From the NCBI GenBank assembly GCA_030145195.1, contig JAQYVY010000024.1:1-55286 (forward strand): 55,286 nt of DNA. Reading direction: 5' to 3'. This DNA is from Desulfuromonadales bacterium (GTDB lineage Bacteria > Desulfobacterota > Desulfuromonadia > Desulfuromonadales > BM103). The translations under genes were made by a program, and so were the position numbers. The notes under the pieces are model-generated. The model did not search any database. It was not told the origin of the DNA and saw only the letters and a list, made by a program, of their open reading frames with translations. The stretch's first letter is position 1; the number at the start of each line of letters is the position of its first letter. Positions 16,798-25,360 of this stretch are shown in pieces.

Positions 16798-17679
16798 ATG
16801 TTGATTGTTGTCCGAGGGGGGCGACCCACGTCGCCTGGTGTAGGTCTGCTTAAAATTGTTTCGTTGCTGTGCTGCCTGTTAGCGTTGCTGGCAGTACGTG
16901 CCATTGCCACCGAGCTGATGTTGCCACAGGTCTACTCCGAGCAGGTGGACGTCTCCGGTTGGTTGATGAGCGAAAAACTCGACGGAGTACGCGGTTACTG
17001 GGACGGTAAACAGCTGCTGTCGAAGAACGGCAACCGCTTTTATCCTCCGCCGACATTTGTTCGTGACCTGCCACCGTTTCCCCTGGAAGGCGAGCTCTGG
17101 GGAGGCCGCGGTACTTTTGAGCAGACAGCCTCAATCGTCAAACAGCAACAGCCTCACGATGGTTGGCTGCAGCTCAAGTTTGCTATCTTTGATGTACCCC
17201 AAGAACCCGGTGGTTTTACGATGCGGCTAAACAGGCTAAATGACTGGTTTGCTGCCCATCCCTCCACCTATGCTCTCGTCATCGAGCAGATCACGGTTCG
17301 GGATCCGTTGCATTTACAACAGGAATTACAAAGAATTGAAGCTCTCGGTGGTGAAGGGTTGATCGTCCGTCGGCCGGAAGCCGTCTACGCTGCCGGGCGC
17401 AGCCCTGAAATCCTCAAAGTGAAAAATCACCAGGACGCCGAAGCGACGGTGCTAGCGCACCTGCCTGGTAAAGGACGAAACGAGGGCAAGCTTGGCGCCT
17501 TGCTGGTGGCGCTTGCCGATGGTACGCAATTCAAAATAGGCACGGGGTTCAGTGATGCCGAACGGCAATCGCCCCCGCCGGTCGGCGCTGTTGTGACCTT
17601 CAAATTCTACAGCACATACCAATCTGGAATCCCAAAATTCCCGTCTTTCATGCGCATTCGGCAGGACCTGGGTATCTAG
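16798..17679 (+). CDS. Secreted ATP-dependent DNA ligase, LigE type
   Basis: 293 residues. A signal peptide (basic start, hydrophobic LLKIVSLLCCLLALLAV, then a likely cleavage near AIA) leads to a minimal ligase: motif I EKLDGVRG with AMP-binding Lys60, motif III LKFAIFDV, motif IV EGLIVRR, motif V LKVKNHQDAEATV, and a C-terminal OB-fold of about 80 residues. There is no extra DNA-binding domain, as in the periplasmic LigE group. It seals nicks using ATP. Where ATP would come from outside the cytoplasm is an open question for the whole group. The ATG at 16798 follows AAGGAGGGG. It lies downstream of the toxin gene and faces comM, whose product helps natural transformation. Confidence 0.85.
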   Translation: MLIVVRGGRPTSPGVGLLKIVSLLCCLLALLAVRAIATELMLPQVYSEQVDVSGWLMSEKLDGVRGYWDGKQLLSKNGNRFYPPPTFVRDLPPFPLEGELWGGRGTFEQTASIVKQQQPHDGWLQLKFAIFDVPQEPGGFTMRLNRLNDWFAAHPSTYALVIEQITVRDPLHLQQELQRIEALGGEGLIVRRPEAVYAAGRSPEILKVKNHQDAEATVLAHLPGKGRNEGKLGALLVALADGTQFKIGTGFSDAERQSPPPVGAVVTFKFYSTYQSGIPKFPSFMRIRQDLGI

Positions 17680-17981
17680 GAGACTGTCCAACAATAAAAG
17701 CCCGGCTGCAAACCCAGCAGTTTGGCCCACACCTCAAAGTTCGCATAAGTGACGTCATGCCATTCTTTCGTCTTGCCGAGGTTGAGCGCGTATTGCCTTT
17801 CGTTATCGATATAAACGCTGGTAGTGACGATGGCATAGGCGGGAGAAAGTCGCGGTGTGACTTGATCAGAGTAGAGCAAGCTCCAGTTCTTTAGATGCGC
17901 TTCGCCATGGGCCAGAAGGATATTAACCAGCAGACGCCTGGCGAATTGTTGTGTGACGAAAAGCCACTGATACGTTGCTTT
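17676..17981 (-). pseudogene. HipA-like kinase, C-terminal remnant
   Basis: An open minus-strand frame (from an in-frame TGA at 17984) encodes FARRLLVNILLAHGEAHLKN, then SLLYSDQVTPRLSPAYAIVTTSVY, the well-known C-terminal kinase segment of HipA toxins (NGDxHxKN, then PAYDLV). In functional HipA the first motif carries a catalytic Asp. Here it is GEAH, with Glu. No start codon or N-terminal part exists, the end is short of the full domain, and no hipB is adjacent. It is a decayed fragment lying between the ligase gene and comM. Confidence 0.7.
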
Positions 17982-18049
17982 TCATGGGGAAGTTCTTGCA
18001 GTAGCAAAAAGAGCGCTCTTGAACCAACTTAACAGAACGCGCACCCCAC

Positions 18050-19579
18050 TCAGACGGTTTTTCTATCGAGCGAGCGATACTGGATCGCTTCGGCGAGATG
18101 GCTTGCACTAATCTCCGCCTGTCCTGCCAGGTCGGCAATAGTTCGCGCCACCTTAAGCAACCGGGTATAAGTTCGGGCCGATAGTCCAAGTCGTTCGGTC
18201 ACCTGGCGCAACAACTCCTGACCAGCGGTGTCGGTCTGACAGAATCTCTGTAGCTGTCGTGGACCCATCCGGGCATTACAGTGAATCTTCGTCTTATGAA
18301 AACGCTCTTGTTGCACCTGCCGTGCCCGCTCCACCCGGAGACGAATGACTTCGCTCGCTTCGGCCGGACGCGTATCGGAGAGATCGCTATGGGAAATCCG
18401 CGGCACCTCAACCTGAAGGTCAATGCGGTCAAGCAACGGACCAGAGAGCCGGGTTCGATAGCGCTGCAGCATCGCCGGGGTGCAGGTACAGCTGTGTTTG
18501 GGGTCACCAAGATAACCGCAGGGGCAGGGATTCATTGCCGCCACCAACATAAAAGAAGCCGGATAGGTCAAACTCTGCGCGGCGCGGCTGATACAGACTT
18601 GACCATCCTCAAGAGGCTGCCGCAACATCTCTAAGATATTCTTTTTGAACTCGGGCAATTCATCCAGGAACAAAACCCCATTGTGCGATAAAGAGACCTC
18701 GCCTGGGCGCGGATGTGGACCGCCGCCGATCATGCCGGCATCAGAAATAGTGTGATGTGGCGAGCGGAAGACTCGTTTGGCAACGAGCGCTTGGTCGGTA
18801 GAGAGCAAACCAAGGATCGAATGGATTTTGGTTATTTCCAAGGCCTCCTCAAAAGTCTGCGCCGGGAGAATAGTCGAGATGCGCCGGGCCAACATGGTTT
18901 TGCCACTACCGGGCGGACCGGCCATCAAAATATTGTGCCCGCCAGCGGCCGCAACTTCGAGTGCCCGCTTGACGTGCTCCTGACCGCGCACCTCAGAGAA
19001 GTTGACGTCATCTTGGGCGGCGTTTTCTATCATGGCCTCAATATCGACCTGACACGGTTCCAGTTGCCGGTTTCCGGTGAGAAAATCAACCACATCGCCC
19101 AGAGTTTCTACGGCGTAAACGGGCAAACCATCGACCAACGCCCCCTCTTCGGCATTGTCAGCAGGCAGAATCAACCCGTCCAGATCCCAACTTCGCGCCG
19201 CCGCAGCCACTGGCAGAACACCCCGCACCGGCTTGATGCTGCCATCCAGAGAAAGCTCACCCATCAAAAGAAAACGAGCAGCACGCTTGGTCGGCACCAG
19301 GCCGGTCGCCGCCAGCAGACCAACGGCCATGGGCAAGTCGAAGGCGGTCCCCTCTTTGCGGATATCAGCTGGAGCAAGATTGATGGTAATACGACGAGTG
19401 GGAAATTCGTAACCGGAATTCTTAATCGCGGATTTGACGCGATCTTTGCTTTCCTTGACCGCGCCCTCGGGAAGACCAACCGTGGCAAACTGAGGTAGGC
19501 CTTGAGCAATATCGACCTCAACCTCAACCGGGTAGGCGTCAATACCGAGCAACGCCCCGGACAGAACCTTGGCGAGCAT
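18050..19579 (-). CDS. comM: YifB/ComM family Mg-chelatase-like AAA+ ATPase
   Basis: 509 residues. The N-terminal Lon-S16-like fold (residues 1-170, no catalytic Ser/Lys function known) is followed by an AAA+ Mg-chelatase domain with Walker A GPPGSGKT, Walker B VLFLDELPEF and a CPCGYLGDPKHSCTC zinc-type insert. ComM is a hexameric branch-migration helicase that helps integrate DNA taken up in transformation, and is also found in non-competent bacteria. The start at 19579 has CAGGAGGG. Length is normal. It neighbours the secreted ligase gene, which could reflect a shared link to incoming DNA (inference). Confidence 0.92.
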   Translation of the reverse strand: MLAKVLSGALLGIDAYPVEVEVDIAQGLPQFATVGLPEGAVKESKDRVKSAIKNSGYEFPTRRITINLAPADIRKEGTAFDLPMAVGLLAATGLVPTKRAARFLLMGELSLDGSIKPVRGVLPVAAAARSWDLDGLILPADNAEEGALVDGLPVYAVETLGDVVDFLTGNRQLEPCQVDIEAMIENAAQDDVNFSEVRGQEHVKRALEVAAAGGHNILMAGPPGSGKTMLARRISTILPAQTFEEALEITKIHSILGLLSTDQALVAKRVFRSPHHTISDAGMIGGGPHPRPGEVSLSHNGVLFLDELPEFKKNILEMLRQPLEDGQVCISRAAQSLTYPASFMLVAAMNPCPCGYLGDPKHSCTCTPAMLQRYRTRLSGPLLDRIDLQVEVPRISHSDLSDTRPAEASEVIRLRVERARQVQQERFHKTKIHCNARMGPRQLQRFCQTDTAGQELLRQVTERLGLSARTYTRLLKVARTIADLAGQAEISASHLAEAIQYRSLDRKTV

Positions 19580-19620
19580 ATATCCCTCCTGATTGTCTAT
19601 TGCAATACCCCAAAAGGGGC

Positions 19621-19647
19621 AAAAAACGCGGCACCCAAATGGGCGCC
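19621..19647 (-). terminator. Intrinsic terminator of trxB
   Basis: On the minus strand GGCGCCC, loop ATTT, GGGTGCC followed by GCG and six T. Confidence 0.7.
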
Positions 19648-19736
19648 CAGCACTTAATACTCAAGAACCGTTCAGTTCCGTTATTTATCCTGCAGCGATG
19701 GAGCTTTTGACATAATATTAAGCTACTGGCGCACTA

Positions 19737-20663
19737 CTACTCAAAACCATCCAGATACTTCTCGGTAACAATGGCAGCAATGGCACCGTCACCAACCGCT
19801 GTGGCGATCTGTTTGAGAATTTTTTTGCGCACATCCCCGGCAGCAAAAACGCCAGGCATAGAGGTTCGACATTCTGAATCGGTCAGGATATAACCTTCTG
19901 GATTGAGGTCAAGGATATCGGCCAGGAAATGTGCTTTTGGCGTCACCCCGATAGCGACGAACATGCCGACGGCATCAAGAGTGCTCTGCGTATCATCCTT
20001 GCGATTGCGCAGTGTCAGAGCGGTCACGCCAGTATTATCTCCGATGACCCCTTCCACCAGGCTGTTCCAGATCGGTTCGATCTTGTCATTGGCAAAAATA
20101 CGATCTTGCAAGACCTTGGTCGCACGCAGTTCGTCGCGACGATGAACCAGATAAACCTTGCTAGCGAAGCGACTGAGAAAAAGCGCCTCTTCTGCCGCAG
20201 TATCGCCACCGCCGACAATAGCAACCGGCACATTGCGAAAGAAAGCACCATCGCAGGTGGCGCAGTAGGACACACCACGACCAACAAATTGGCTTTCTCC
20301 AGGCACACCGAGCTTGCTCGGCTCAGCGCCGGTGGTAATAATAACCGCACGGGCCCGCAGCTGTTTGCCATCAACAGTAACAAGCTTCTCCTCGCCTTGG
20401 TCAACCAAAGCGGTGACTTCACCAGTCATGGTCTCAAGACCAAACTCTTGACAGTGCTCCTGAAAACGCGCCATCAGGTCGGGGCCGTCAATACCCCCTG
20501 GGAAACCAGGATAGTTTTCCACTTTGGTCGTGGTCATAACCTGCCCGCCAAGAATCATCCGTTCGACCAAGAGAGTTTTCAACTTGGCGCGTGAGGTGTA
20601 GAGCCCAGCCGTCAGGCCAGCGGGCCCTCCACCAATAATCAGAACGTCATAAACTGTTACCAT
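19737..20663 (-). CDS. trxB: Thioredoxin-disulfide reductase
   Basis: 308 residues with all TrxB landmarks: FAD-binding GGGPAG at 11-16, redox-active CATC (Cys134, Cys137), NADPH-binding GGGDTAAEEA, and a C-terminal GVFAAGDVR FAD motif. It transfers electrons from NADPH to thioredoxin. The ATG at 20663 has a GGGAGG site. It is divergent from the CDF transporter gene. Complete and typical. Confidence 0.95.
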   Translation of the reverse strand: MVTVYDVLIIGGGPAGLTAGLYTSRAKLKTLLVERMILGGQVMTTTKVENYPGFPGGIDGPDLMARFQEHCQEFGLETMTGEVTALVDQGEEKLVTVDGKQLRARAVIITTGAEPSKLGVPGESQFVGRGVSYCATCDGAFFRNVPVAIVGGGDTAAEEALFLSRFASKVYLVHRRDELRATKVLQDRIFANDKIEPIWNSLVEGVIGDNTGVTALTLRNRKDDTQSTLDAVGMFVAIGVTPKAHFLADILDLNPEGYILTDSECRTSMPGVFAAGDVRKKILKQIATAVGDGAIAAIVTEKYLDGFE

Positions 20664-20724
20664 CGGATAAATCCTCCCAAAAATCGACGCTCAAGATAAC
20701 ACAACCATAGACAGAAGGGAATGC

Positions 20725-20754
20725 TTGCCTGAACGGCACCAAGCTTGATATAAA
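20725..20754 (+). promoter_or_regulatory. Probable sigma70 promoter for the CDF transporter gene
   Basis: TTGCCT (20725-20730), 18-bp spacer, TATAAA (20749-20754). AAGCTT occurs on both sides of the -10 (20741-20746 and 20753-20758), a short symmetric arrangement that could be a metal-regulator site. Confidence 0.5.
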
Positions 20755-20803
20755 GCTTGCTGTAAGTATTGACCTGAACATGACTTCAAAGGGCTTTGAA
20801 GAG

Positions 20804-21805
20804 ATGTCCGAACATAACCACACAGACCAACACGAGCCCCCGCATGCGCCCCACGAGCATGGGCAGCTCGACCGCGGCATAACCCGCGGCTTTGTCATTG
20901 CCATCGGCTTGACTGCAGTAACCCTGGTGGCTGAAGTGCTTGGTGGGTTCTGGACCAACTCCCTGGCTCTCCTTTCCGATGCTGCCCACGTTTTCATGGA
21001 TTTGTTTGCCCTGATTCTGTCTCTGGCGGCGATCCATCTGGCAAAGCTCCCGGCCGACAATACCCGTACTTACGGCTGGCATCGTGCCGAGATCTTCGCC
21101 TCATTAATCAACGGCACGACCTTGCTCCTGATCGCCGTTGGGATCCTTGGTGAAGCCTGGGGCCGCCTGCTCCATCCTGAAGCCGTCAAGAGCAAAGAGA
21201 TGTTTGTCATCGCTTGTATTGGCTTGGTCATGAACTTGGTTGCCGCTGGTCGACTGCACAGGCATTCCCACGACGATCTGAATGTTCGTAGCGCCTTCTT
21301 GCACGTCATCGGCGACGCCATTGCTTCGGTCGGCGTCATCCTCGGTGGTATCATCATGCTCTACACTGGCTGGTATGTGCTTGACGCCTTGATCTCGATG
21401 GTGATTGTGGCAATCATCAGCTGGGGTGCAATCCGGATTCTACGCGAAGCCGGTCATATTCTGCTCGAAGGGGTGCCACCACACATCAAGCTCAATGAGC
21501 TGGTCGACAAGATGCGAGCGGTCAGTGGAGTGAACAATATCCATCACCTGCATGTCTGGTCAATCTGTTCTCACATCACGGCGCTCTCGGCTCATGTCGA
21601 TATTGAACCGGACTATCGGTTGCAACAGGGTGAAATTATCGGTACTCTCGAACTGATGCTTGATCGCGATTATCATATCATCCACACGACCCTGCAAGGG
21701 GAATGCGCCAGTTGCCCAACGGGTCCGGTGATTCAGCAACTCAGGCACCGTCCACGCAAACAGTCCGGCCGTCACAACCATGACTCCGGCCATCAAAAGC
21801 ACTGA
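20804..21805 (+). CDS. Cation diffusion facilitator, zinc-type (CzcD-like)
   Basis: About 333 residues. A His-rich N-terminus (HNHTDQHEPPHAPHEH) precedes six membrane helices. Helix 2 carries LSDAAHVFMD and helix 5 carries LHVIGDAIAS, the paired HxxxD sites typical of Zn/Cd-exporting CDF proteins. The cytosolic C-terminal domain (GVNNIHHLHVWSI) and a second His-rich tail with a CASC motif follow. It exports Zn and similar ions in exchange for protons. The start is uncertain: the ATG at 20804 has AAGGG about 11 nt upstream, while the one at 20780 lacks a ribosome site. Confidence 0.9.
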   Translation: MSEHNHTDQHEPPHAPHEHGQLDRGITRGFVIAIGLTAVTLVAEVLGGFWTNSLALLSDAAHVFMDLFALILSLAAIHLAKLPADNTRTYGWHRAEIFASLINGTTLLLIAVGILGEAWGRLLHPEAVKSKEMFVIACIGLVMNLVAAGRLHRHSHDDLNVRSAFLHVIGDAIASVGVILGGIIMLYTGWYVLDALISMVIVAIISWGAIRILREAGHILLEGVPPHIKLNELVDKMRAVSGVNNIHHLHVWSICSHITALSAHVDIEPDYRLQQGEIIGTLELMLDRDYHIIHTTLQGECASCPTGPVIQQLRHRPRKQSGRHNHDSGHQKH

Positions 21806-21812
21806 GGCAATC

Positions 21813-22172
21813 ATGCACCGCCTGTTCAAACCAATCTTCTGGACCTTTTTGTTTCTGGTTATGATGCTCGCCATCGACCAGCTACTGGTTCAGGTGCCCC
21901 CCATGCACCCCGCCCATGCCGCTGTCGCCAATTTCTACCAGGACTTTCGCAGTCGCCTGATCGACCTTGCCTTTAGTGAGAAAAAAACAGCCCCGAAAAC
22001 TGTAGAGGCTGTCATTGCAGAACGACAAAAAAAACCAACGACGGTAAAGACAGCACCAAAAGCGACACAGCGCTACCTTTATTCTGACGATCAGGGTGTG
22101 CTTCAGTTTGTTGATTCGCTGGAGGAAATTCCAGAAAAATATCGGACTTTAGCTCAGCCAATGGGACAATGA
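21813..22172 (+). CDS. Single-pass anchored protein with DUF4124-like end
   Basis: 119 residues. One N-terminal membrane helix (about 8-28), then a Lys/Thr/Pro-rich linker and a C-terminal segment YLYSDDQGVLQFVDSLEEIP that fits the short DUF4124 pattern (Y-x-D-x-x-G-x-x-x-F-x-D, then IP). It lies 7 bp after the CDF gene with a GAGG site, so the two are probably co-transcribed. The role is unknown. A periplasmic accessory is possible but unsupported beyond position. Confidence 0.65.
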   Translation: MHRLFKPIFWTFLFLVMMLAIDQLLVQVPPMHPAHAAVANFYQDFRSRLIDLAFSEKKTAPKTVEAVIAERQKKPTTVKTAPKATQRYLYSDDQGVLQFVDSLEEIPEKYRTLAQPMGQ

Positions 22173-22289
22173 CCCGAAACGAGCCATACGGGGAAACCCT
22201 TTTTAGGCAAACGGACAACTTCCCGAGGATCTGTCCCTTTAGGTTCATTCAAAACGTTCCCCTCCGTGCAAAAATCATTGACAGACAGA

Positions 22290-22337
22290 AAAGCATGAAG
22301 AGCAGAAACCTTGGAGGTCTTCCGCTCTTCATGCTTT
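22290..22337. terminator. 14-bp inverted repeat between convergent transcripts
   Basis: AAAGCATGAAGAGC (22290-22303) and its exact complement (22324-22337), with a smaller ACCT/AGGT stem in the loop. On the minus strand the stem ends in TTTT and a pyrimidine tract, fitting termination of the cytochrome operon. Confidence 0.6.
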
Positions 22338-22428
22338 GGATATTGTCTCTTTCGGCCAGCTCTCGAACCTTAGCCTTAATAGTAACATTCTGAGAATTAA
22401 ACCAACGCGACATCTGAGGAGAACAACC

Positions 22429-22962
22429 TCAACCCGAGACCTCGGACTCACGCAGGTGTTTATGCATATATGACCATATCCCCACCTGTTCGACAGCATA
22501 AAGCAGTATTCCAATGCTGATCACAGCGACAAAGTTTTCCGGCAATGTCGTTGACACCAGGTAGAACAGATAGAAAACCGACCGGCAGAGCAGATGATGC
22601 CAACCGACAACCGGGTTTTCGCCCGTGGCAATGCGAATCATAACCGGAACGACCACAGTGAAGCTGTAAGCGGTTATGGCCAGATGGATCAATATAGCTG
22701 GCGGCGGGCAACCAAGGATCTGCAAAACCGGCTCGGGAAAGGCGTGATAAAGGTTGAAATCCTGAGCCAGAAAAGCCGCGACGCTGACAAGAAGGAAAAT
22801 AAGCAGCCCCCAGAGGCCTTTTCGAGACAACGCGTGCAGTGCAGAGGAATCCATGCTGTCCCCCGTGTTTTGCTGCTCATCGATGTCACCATCAAGCCAG
22901 CGCTCATCCACAGGAACTGATCGCACCTTCTGCGATTTATCAGAATTTTTGTGAGATTTCAT
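22429..22962 (-). CDS. Four-helix membrane protein of unknown function, last gene of the cytochrome operon
   Basis: 177 residues. The first 45 are hydrophilic (Lys/Ser-rich, then acidic), followed by about four membrane helices. Between them are AFPEPVLQILGCPPPAIL and GENPVVGWHHLLCR, which contain His and Cys that might bind a cofactor but match no motif known to me. GGAGG precedes the ATG at 22962. It follows the cytochrome b gene by 69 bp on the same strand, and a terminator lies about 90 bp downstream. I would treat it as a possible extra membrane subunit of the cytochrome complex, by position only. Confidence 0.6.
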   Translation of the reverse strand: MKSHKNSDKSQKVRSVPVDERWLDGDIDEQQNTGDSMDSSALHALSRKGLWGLLIFLLVSVAAFLAQDFNLYHAFPEPVLQILGCPPPAILIHLAITAYSFTVVVPVMIRIATGENPVVGWHHLLCRSVFYLFYLVSTTLPENFVAVISIGILLYAVEQVGIWSYMHKHLRESEVSG

Positions 22963-23031
22963 TATGTCCTCCTTGTCACCTTGCCGGGGAATGACTCAGT
23001 GACCATTTCCCTCTGAATCTTAGAGCCTCAG

Positions 23032-23688
23032 TCAAGAAGCACTGTGGGGGTGATGATCTTCATCTTCTTCTTCCCAACCGGTCCACATTGGCTTGATATA
23101 GGCCATTGGCGTCTTGCCCAGAGTCGCAAGATAAACGTGCGTAAAGAGGAACGCGCAGAGGCTGCAAGCCAGCAGGAAATGGATGGCAATCAAGATCTTG
23201 AGTCCACCGACCAAAAGCACCAGATCGCGCATTGGGCTGAGGTTGGTCAACAACAGGCCGGTCAGGCTGACCAGAGGAACCAGGAGAAACATTATTGCGA
23301 GGTAAGCCGATTTCTGCATCGGATTGAATTTGTTATCAGGGGTCGGATGGTGCGGGTTTGCCCAGCCCAGGAAGTAGGTCAACATGTAGAATTTGGCCTG
23401 ACGCAACAACCCATTCTGTATATCGTCTACACTCGGGATATAAACATCGACCATGTTACGGCGGACCAGGGCGTAATAGATAAACCAGAGCGTGAATGAG
23501 AAGGTGACGACCAGGCCAGCAGCGTTGTGTAGCAAGATGGCGGCTTTGTAATTGGCAAACAGGTGCACGTGCTCGGGGAAGCGGATTTGGACGGCGGTGA
23601 CGCATAAGGTGATGATTCCCAAAGCATTCAACCAGTGCCAGATACGGACCGGCGTTGGTTGCAGATATATTTTGATTTTTGATGACAT
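23032..23688 (-). CDS. Cytochrome b561/Ni-Fe hydrogenase-type b subunit
   Basis: 218 residues with about four to five membrane helices and histidines at helix positions expected for two b haems: RIWHWLNALG in helix 1, ILLHNAAGLV in helix 2, IAIHFLLACSLCAFLFTHVY in the last. This is the pattern of membrane cytochrome b subunits that link quinone to periplasmic partners (formate dehydrogenase gamma, hydrogenase b, thiosulfate reductase b). It starts 2 bp after the stop of the seven-haem cytochrome gene with a strong GAGGAGG site, so tight co-expression is likely. It ends with an acidic/His tail, possibly cytosolic. Confidence 0.8.
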   Translation of the reverse strand: MSSKIKIYLQPTPVRIWHWLNALGIITLCVTAVQIRFPEHVHLFANYKAAILLHNAAGLVVTFSFTLWFIYYALVRRNMVDVYIPSVDDIQNGLLRQAKFYMLTYFLGWANPHHPTPDNKFNPMQKSAYLAIMFLLVPLVSLTGLLLTNLSPMRDLVLLVGGLKILIAIHFLLACSLCAFLFTHVYLATLGKTPMAYIKPMWTGWEEEDEDHHPHSAS

Positions 23689-23690
23689 AG

Positions 23691-24746
23691 CTATTCCTCC
23701 TCGTCCTTGCGGTTTTTGCGGGTCAGGAAACGCAAGGTTCCATGTCCGAGCGGCATAACCATGCCTCCGGCTAGAATCGCCATACCCACGTAATTGAGTG
23801 CAGAGCTCCTGGAGGCTCCGACCATATAGAAATCAGGCGTTCCGTACAGAGCGTCGAAAACAGCCCCTTTCTCAACGGAGACCCGATGGAAACTGCCATC
23901 ACTCTCAGCCAGAGACAGATAGCTCACCTGCATGGCTTCCGGTCCGGAGGCGTGACAGAAAGAGCAGTCCCAGCGATCATTTCGCGTGCGGAAGTCATGG
24001 CTAACATTCTCAGGAGTCATCATGCCCTGTAGGCGCAACTGCTTATTTTGTGAGTCGCGATTAAACATACGGAGCTCCGCCAGCGAAATGTAACCGTCTG
24101 CATTGATGTCAACCAACTCTTGAACGGGCTTGCCACCAGAGAGTTCGTTTAATTCCTCATAGGAAGCGAGTTCAAATCCTCCGAAAGGCGTGCCGCTCTG
24201 ACGTTTGATGATGTACAAACTGATGACATATTCATCGGATGCGGAATGGCAGGTGATACAAGGCAGCGTACTGATGTGTAAATCAGCTTGTGGCAACCAC
24301 TCAGCGTGTTTTGCTTGCATTTCAACGTTTTCATGGCACGTAGAGCACTGCAGATTCATATCCTGTCCAGAGACCGCGGTTGGCCCAAGGGCCCGGTGAG
24401 GATTGTGACAATCGTTACAGCTTGCATTTTCAGCGTGGATACTGTTGACGTATTCTTCACTGACACCATCATGACACTCCGCACAGCTTGCCTTGGAAGG
24501 AGCCAAACCGTCATCTGGATGGTCCTCTGTGACCGAAGAATGACAGGCTGGACAGCCAACTTCTGCATGTGCTGTTTGGTCAAAAGTCAGTGCCTCAATC
24601 ATTAACTCCTCACCGACCATATCCGTATCGTCATGGCAGCTTTTGCAATCACTGCTTTCCATGGCCAGAGCCATGGTTGGCACCAAAGTCAAGAGCGACA
24701 ACAAGACTCCGATTTGCATGGTTTTTCTGAATACTTGTGTGATCAT
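23691..24746 (-). CDS. Seven-haem c-type cytochrome with EF-hand and C-terminal membrane anchor
   Basis: 351 residues. A signal peptide (1-28) precedes seven CxxCH haem sites at residues 34, 65, 88, 110, 134, 163 and 261. Between haems 6 and 7 lies a canonical EF-hand loop, DINADGYISLAE (213-224), with Asp, Asn, Asp, Gly and terminal Glu in the right places, so calcium binding is likely. A hydrophobic segment near 318-335 followed by RKNRKDEEE is a C-terminal anchor. The cytochrome b gene directly follows. Together they could form a quinol-to-cytochrome or cytochrome-to-quinone complex. It resembles NapC/NrfB/doubled-CXXCH type cytochromes only in general terms and I do not recognise a named family. 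Confidence 0.88.
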   Translation of the reverse strand: MITQVFRKTMQIGVLLSLLTLVPTMALAMESSDCKSCHDDTDMVGEELMIEALTFDQTAHAEVGCPACHSSVTEDHPDDGLAPSKASCAECHDGVSEEYVNSIHAENASCNDCHNPHRALGPTAVSGQDMNLQCSTCHENVEMQAKHAEWLPQADLHISTLPCITCHSASDEYVISLYIIKRQSGTPFGGFELASYEELNELSGGKPVQELVDINADGYISLAELRMFNRDSQNKQLRLQGMMTPENVSHDFRTRNDRWDCSFCHASGPEAMQVSYLSLAESDGSFHRVSVEKGAVFDALYGTPDFYMVGASRSSALNYVGMAILAGGMVMPLGHGTLRFLTRKNRKDEEE

Positions 24747-24777
24747 ATCGATTTCCTTAAATGCTATTCAGCAAGCC

Positions 24778-25026
24778 TCAGCGAAGTAAAACCCTGATTG
24801 ATTCTGGCTTCTTCTCTGTAACATCATGAATGAGTTCACGAATAGCTGTGAGCGACGAAAAGACCTGAAACACGACGATGATTCCGCAGTAGCCGAGAAA
24901 AAATCGGATCGTCATGCCGCTGACGCCTTCCATCAAATCCATGGTCAGCCATGTTGCAATACCGACGCTGGTGAACAAGGCCACACTTGCAACCCATAGA
25001 AACAGAAGCTTCAATCCGATTTTCAT
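24778..25026 (-). CDS. Small two-helix membrane protein
   Basis: 82 residues with two hydrophobic segments (about 5-28 and 38-60) and a charged C-terminus. The second helix reads FFLGYCGIIVVFQVF, comparable to FLGMCALIVIVQLMP in the next gene upstream (25070), so it may be a distant paralogue. GGGAGG lies before the ATG at 25026. It sits 31 bp before the cytochrome c gene. No known family recognised. Confidence 0.65.
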   Translation of the reverse strand: MKIGLKLLFLWVASVALFTSVGIATWLTMDLMEGVSGMTIRFFLGYCGIIVVFQVFSSLTAIRELIHDVTEKKPESIRVLLR

Positions 25027-25069
25027 GATGACCTCCCTTTCTTAGTTCGCCCATCCTCAGACAAATTGA

Positions 25070-25318
25070 TTACTTTTCACCGTTTGCTTGCAAATTAACT
25101 GGGCTCTGCTTGTTGCTCGGGAAAAGCGACTTGAGCATGCCAAAAATCAAAAACATGGCTGGCATGAGCTGGACGATCACAATCAGGGCGCACATGCCGA
25201 GAAACATCCAGACCAGGAACATGCTGGTATCCTCTCTAACACTGCTTGCGGCCATGAGCTCGTTAGCCAAAGCGAACTGAGTTACCAAAACTGTTATGAT
25301 TGTTATTGTTCTTTTCAT
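25070..25318 (-). CDS. Small membrane protein, paralogue of the operon's first gene
   Basis: 82 residues. The first 23 residues could be a signal peptide (ending LMAAS), followed by one strong membrane helix FLGMCALIVIVQLMPAMFLIFGMLKSLF and a polar tail. The motif I-V-QL-x-PA-x-x-L-x-x-G-x-x-K-x-x-F is shared with the protein at 25828. GGAGAACG precedes the ATG at 25318. The function is unknown. Its place in a sigma54-driven cytochrome operon suggests an assembly, regulatory or structural subunit. Confidence 0.65.
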   Translation of the reverse strand: MKRTITIITVLVTQFALANELMAASSVREDTSMFLVWMFLGMCALIVIVQLMPAMFLIFGMLKSLFPSNKQSPVNLQANGEK

Positions 25319-25360
25319 TTTCGTTCTCCTTTTTAATGTTAGTCAAACCCTTGGTTTGTT

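Noticed and set aside
18713-19498. 261-codon frame antisense to comM
   Set aside because: Shadow of comM codon usage. The translation has no domain, and comM motifs are intact on the other strand.
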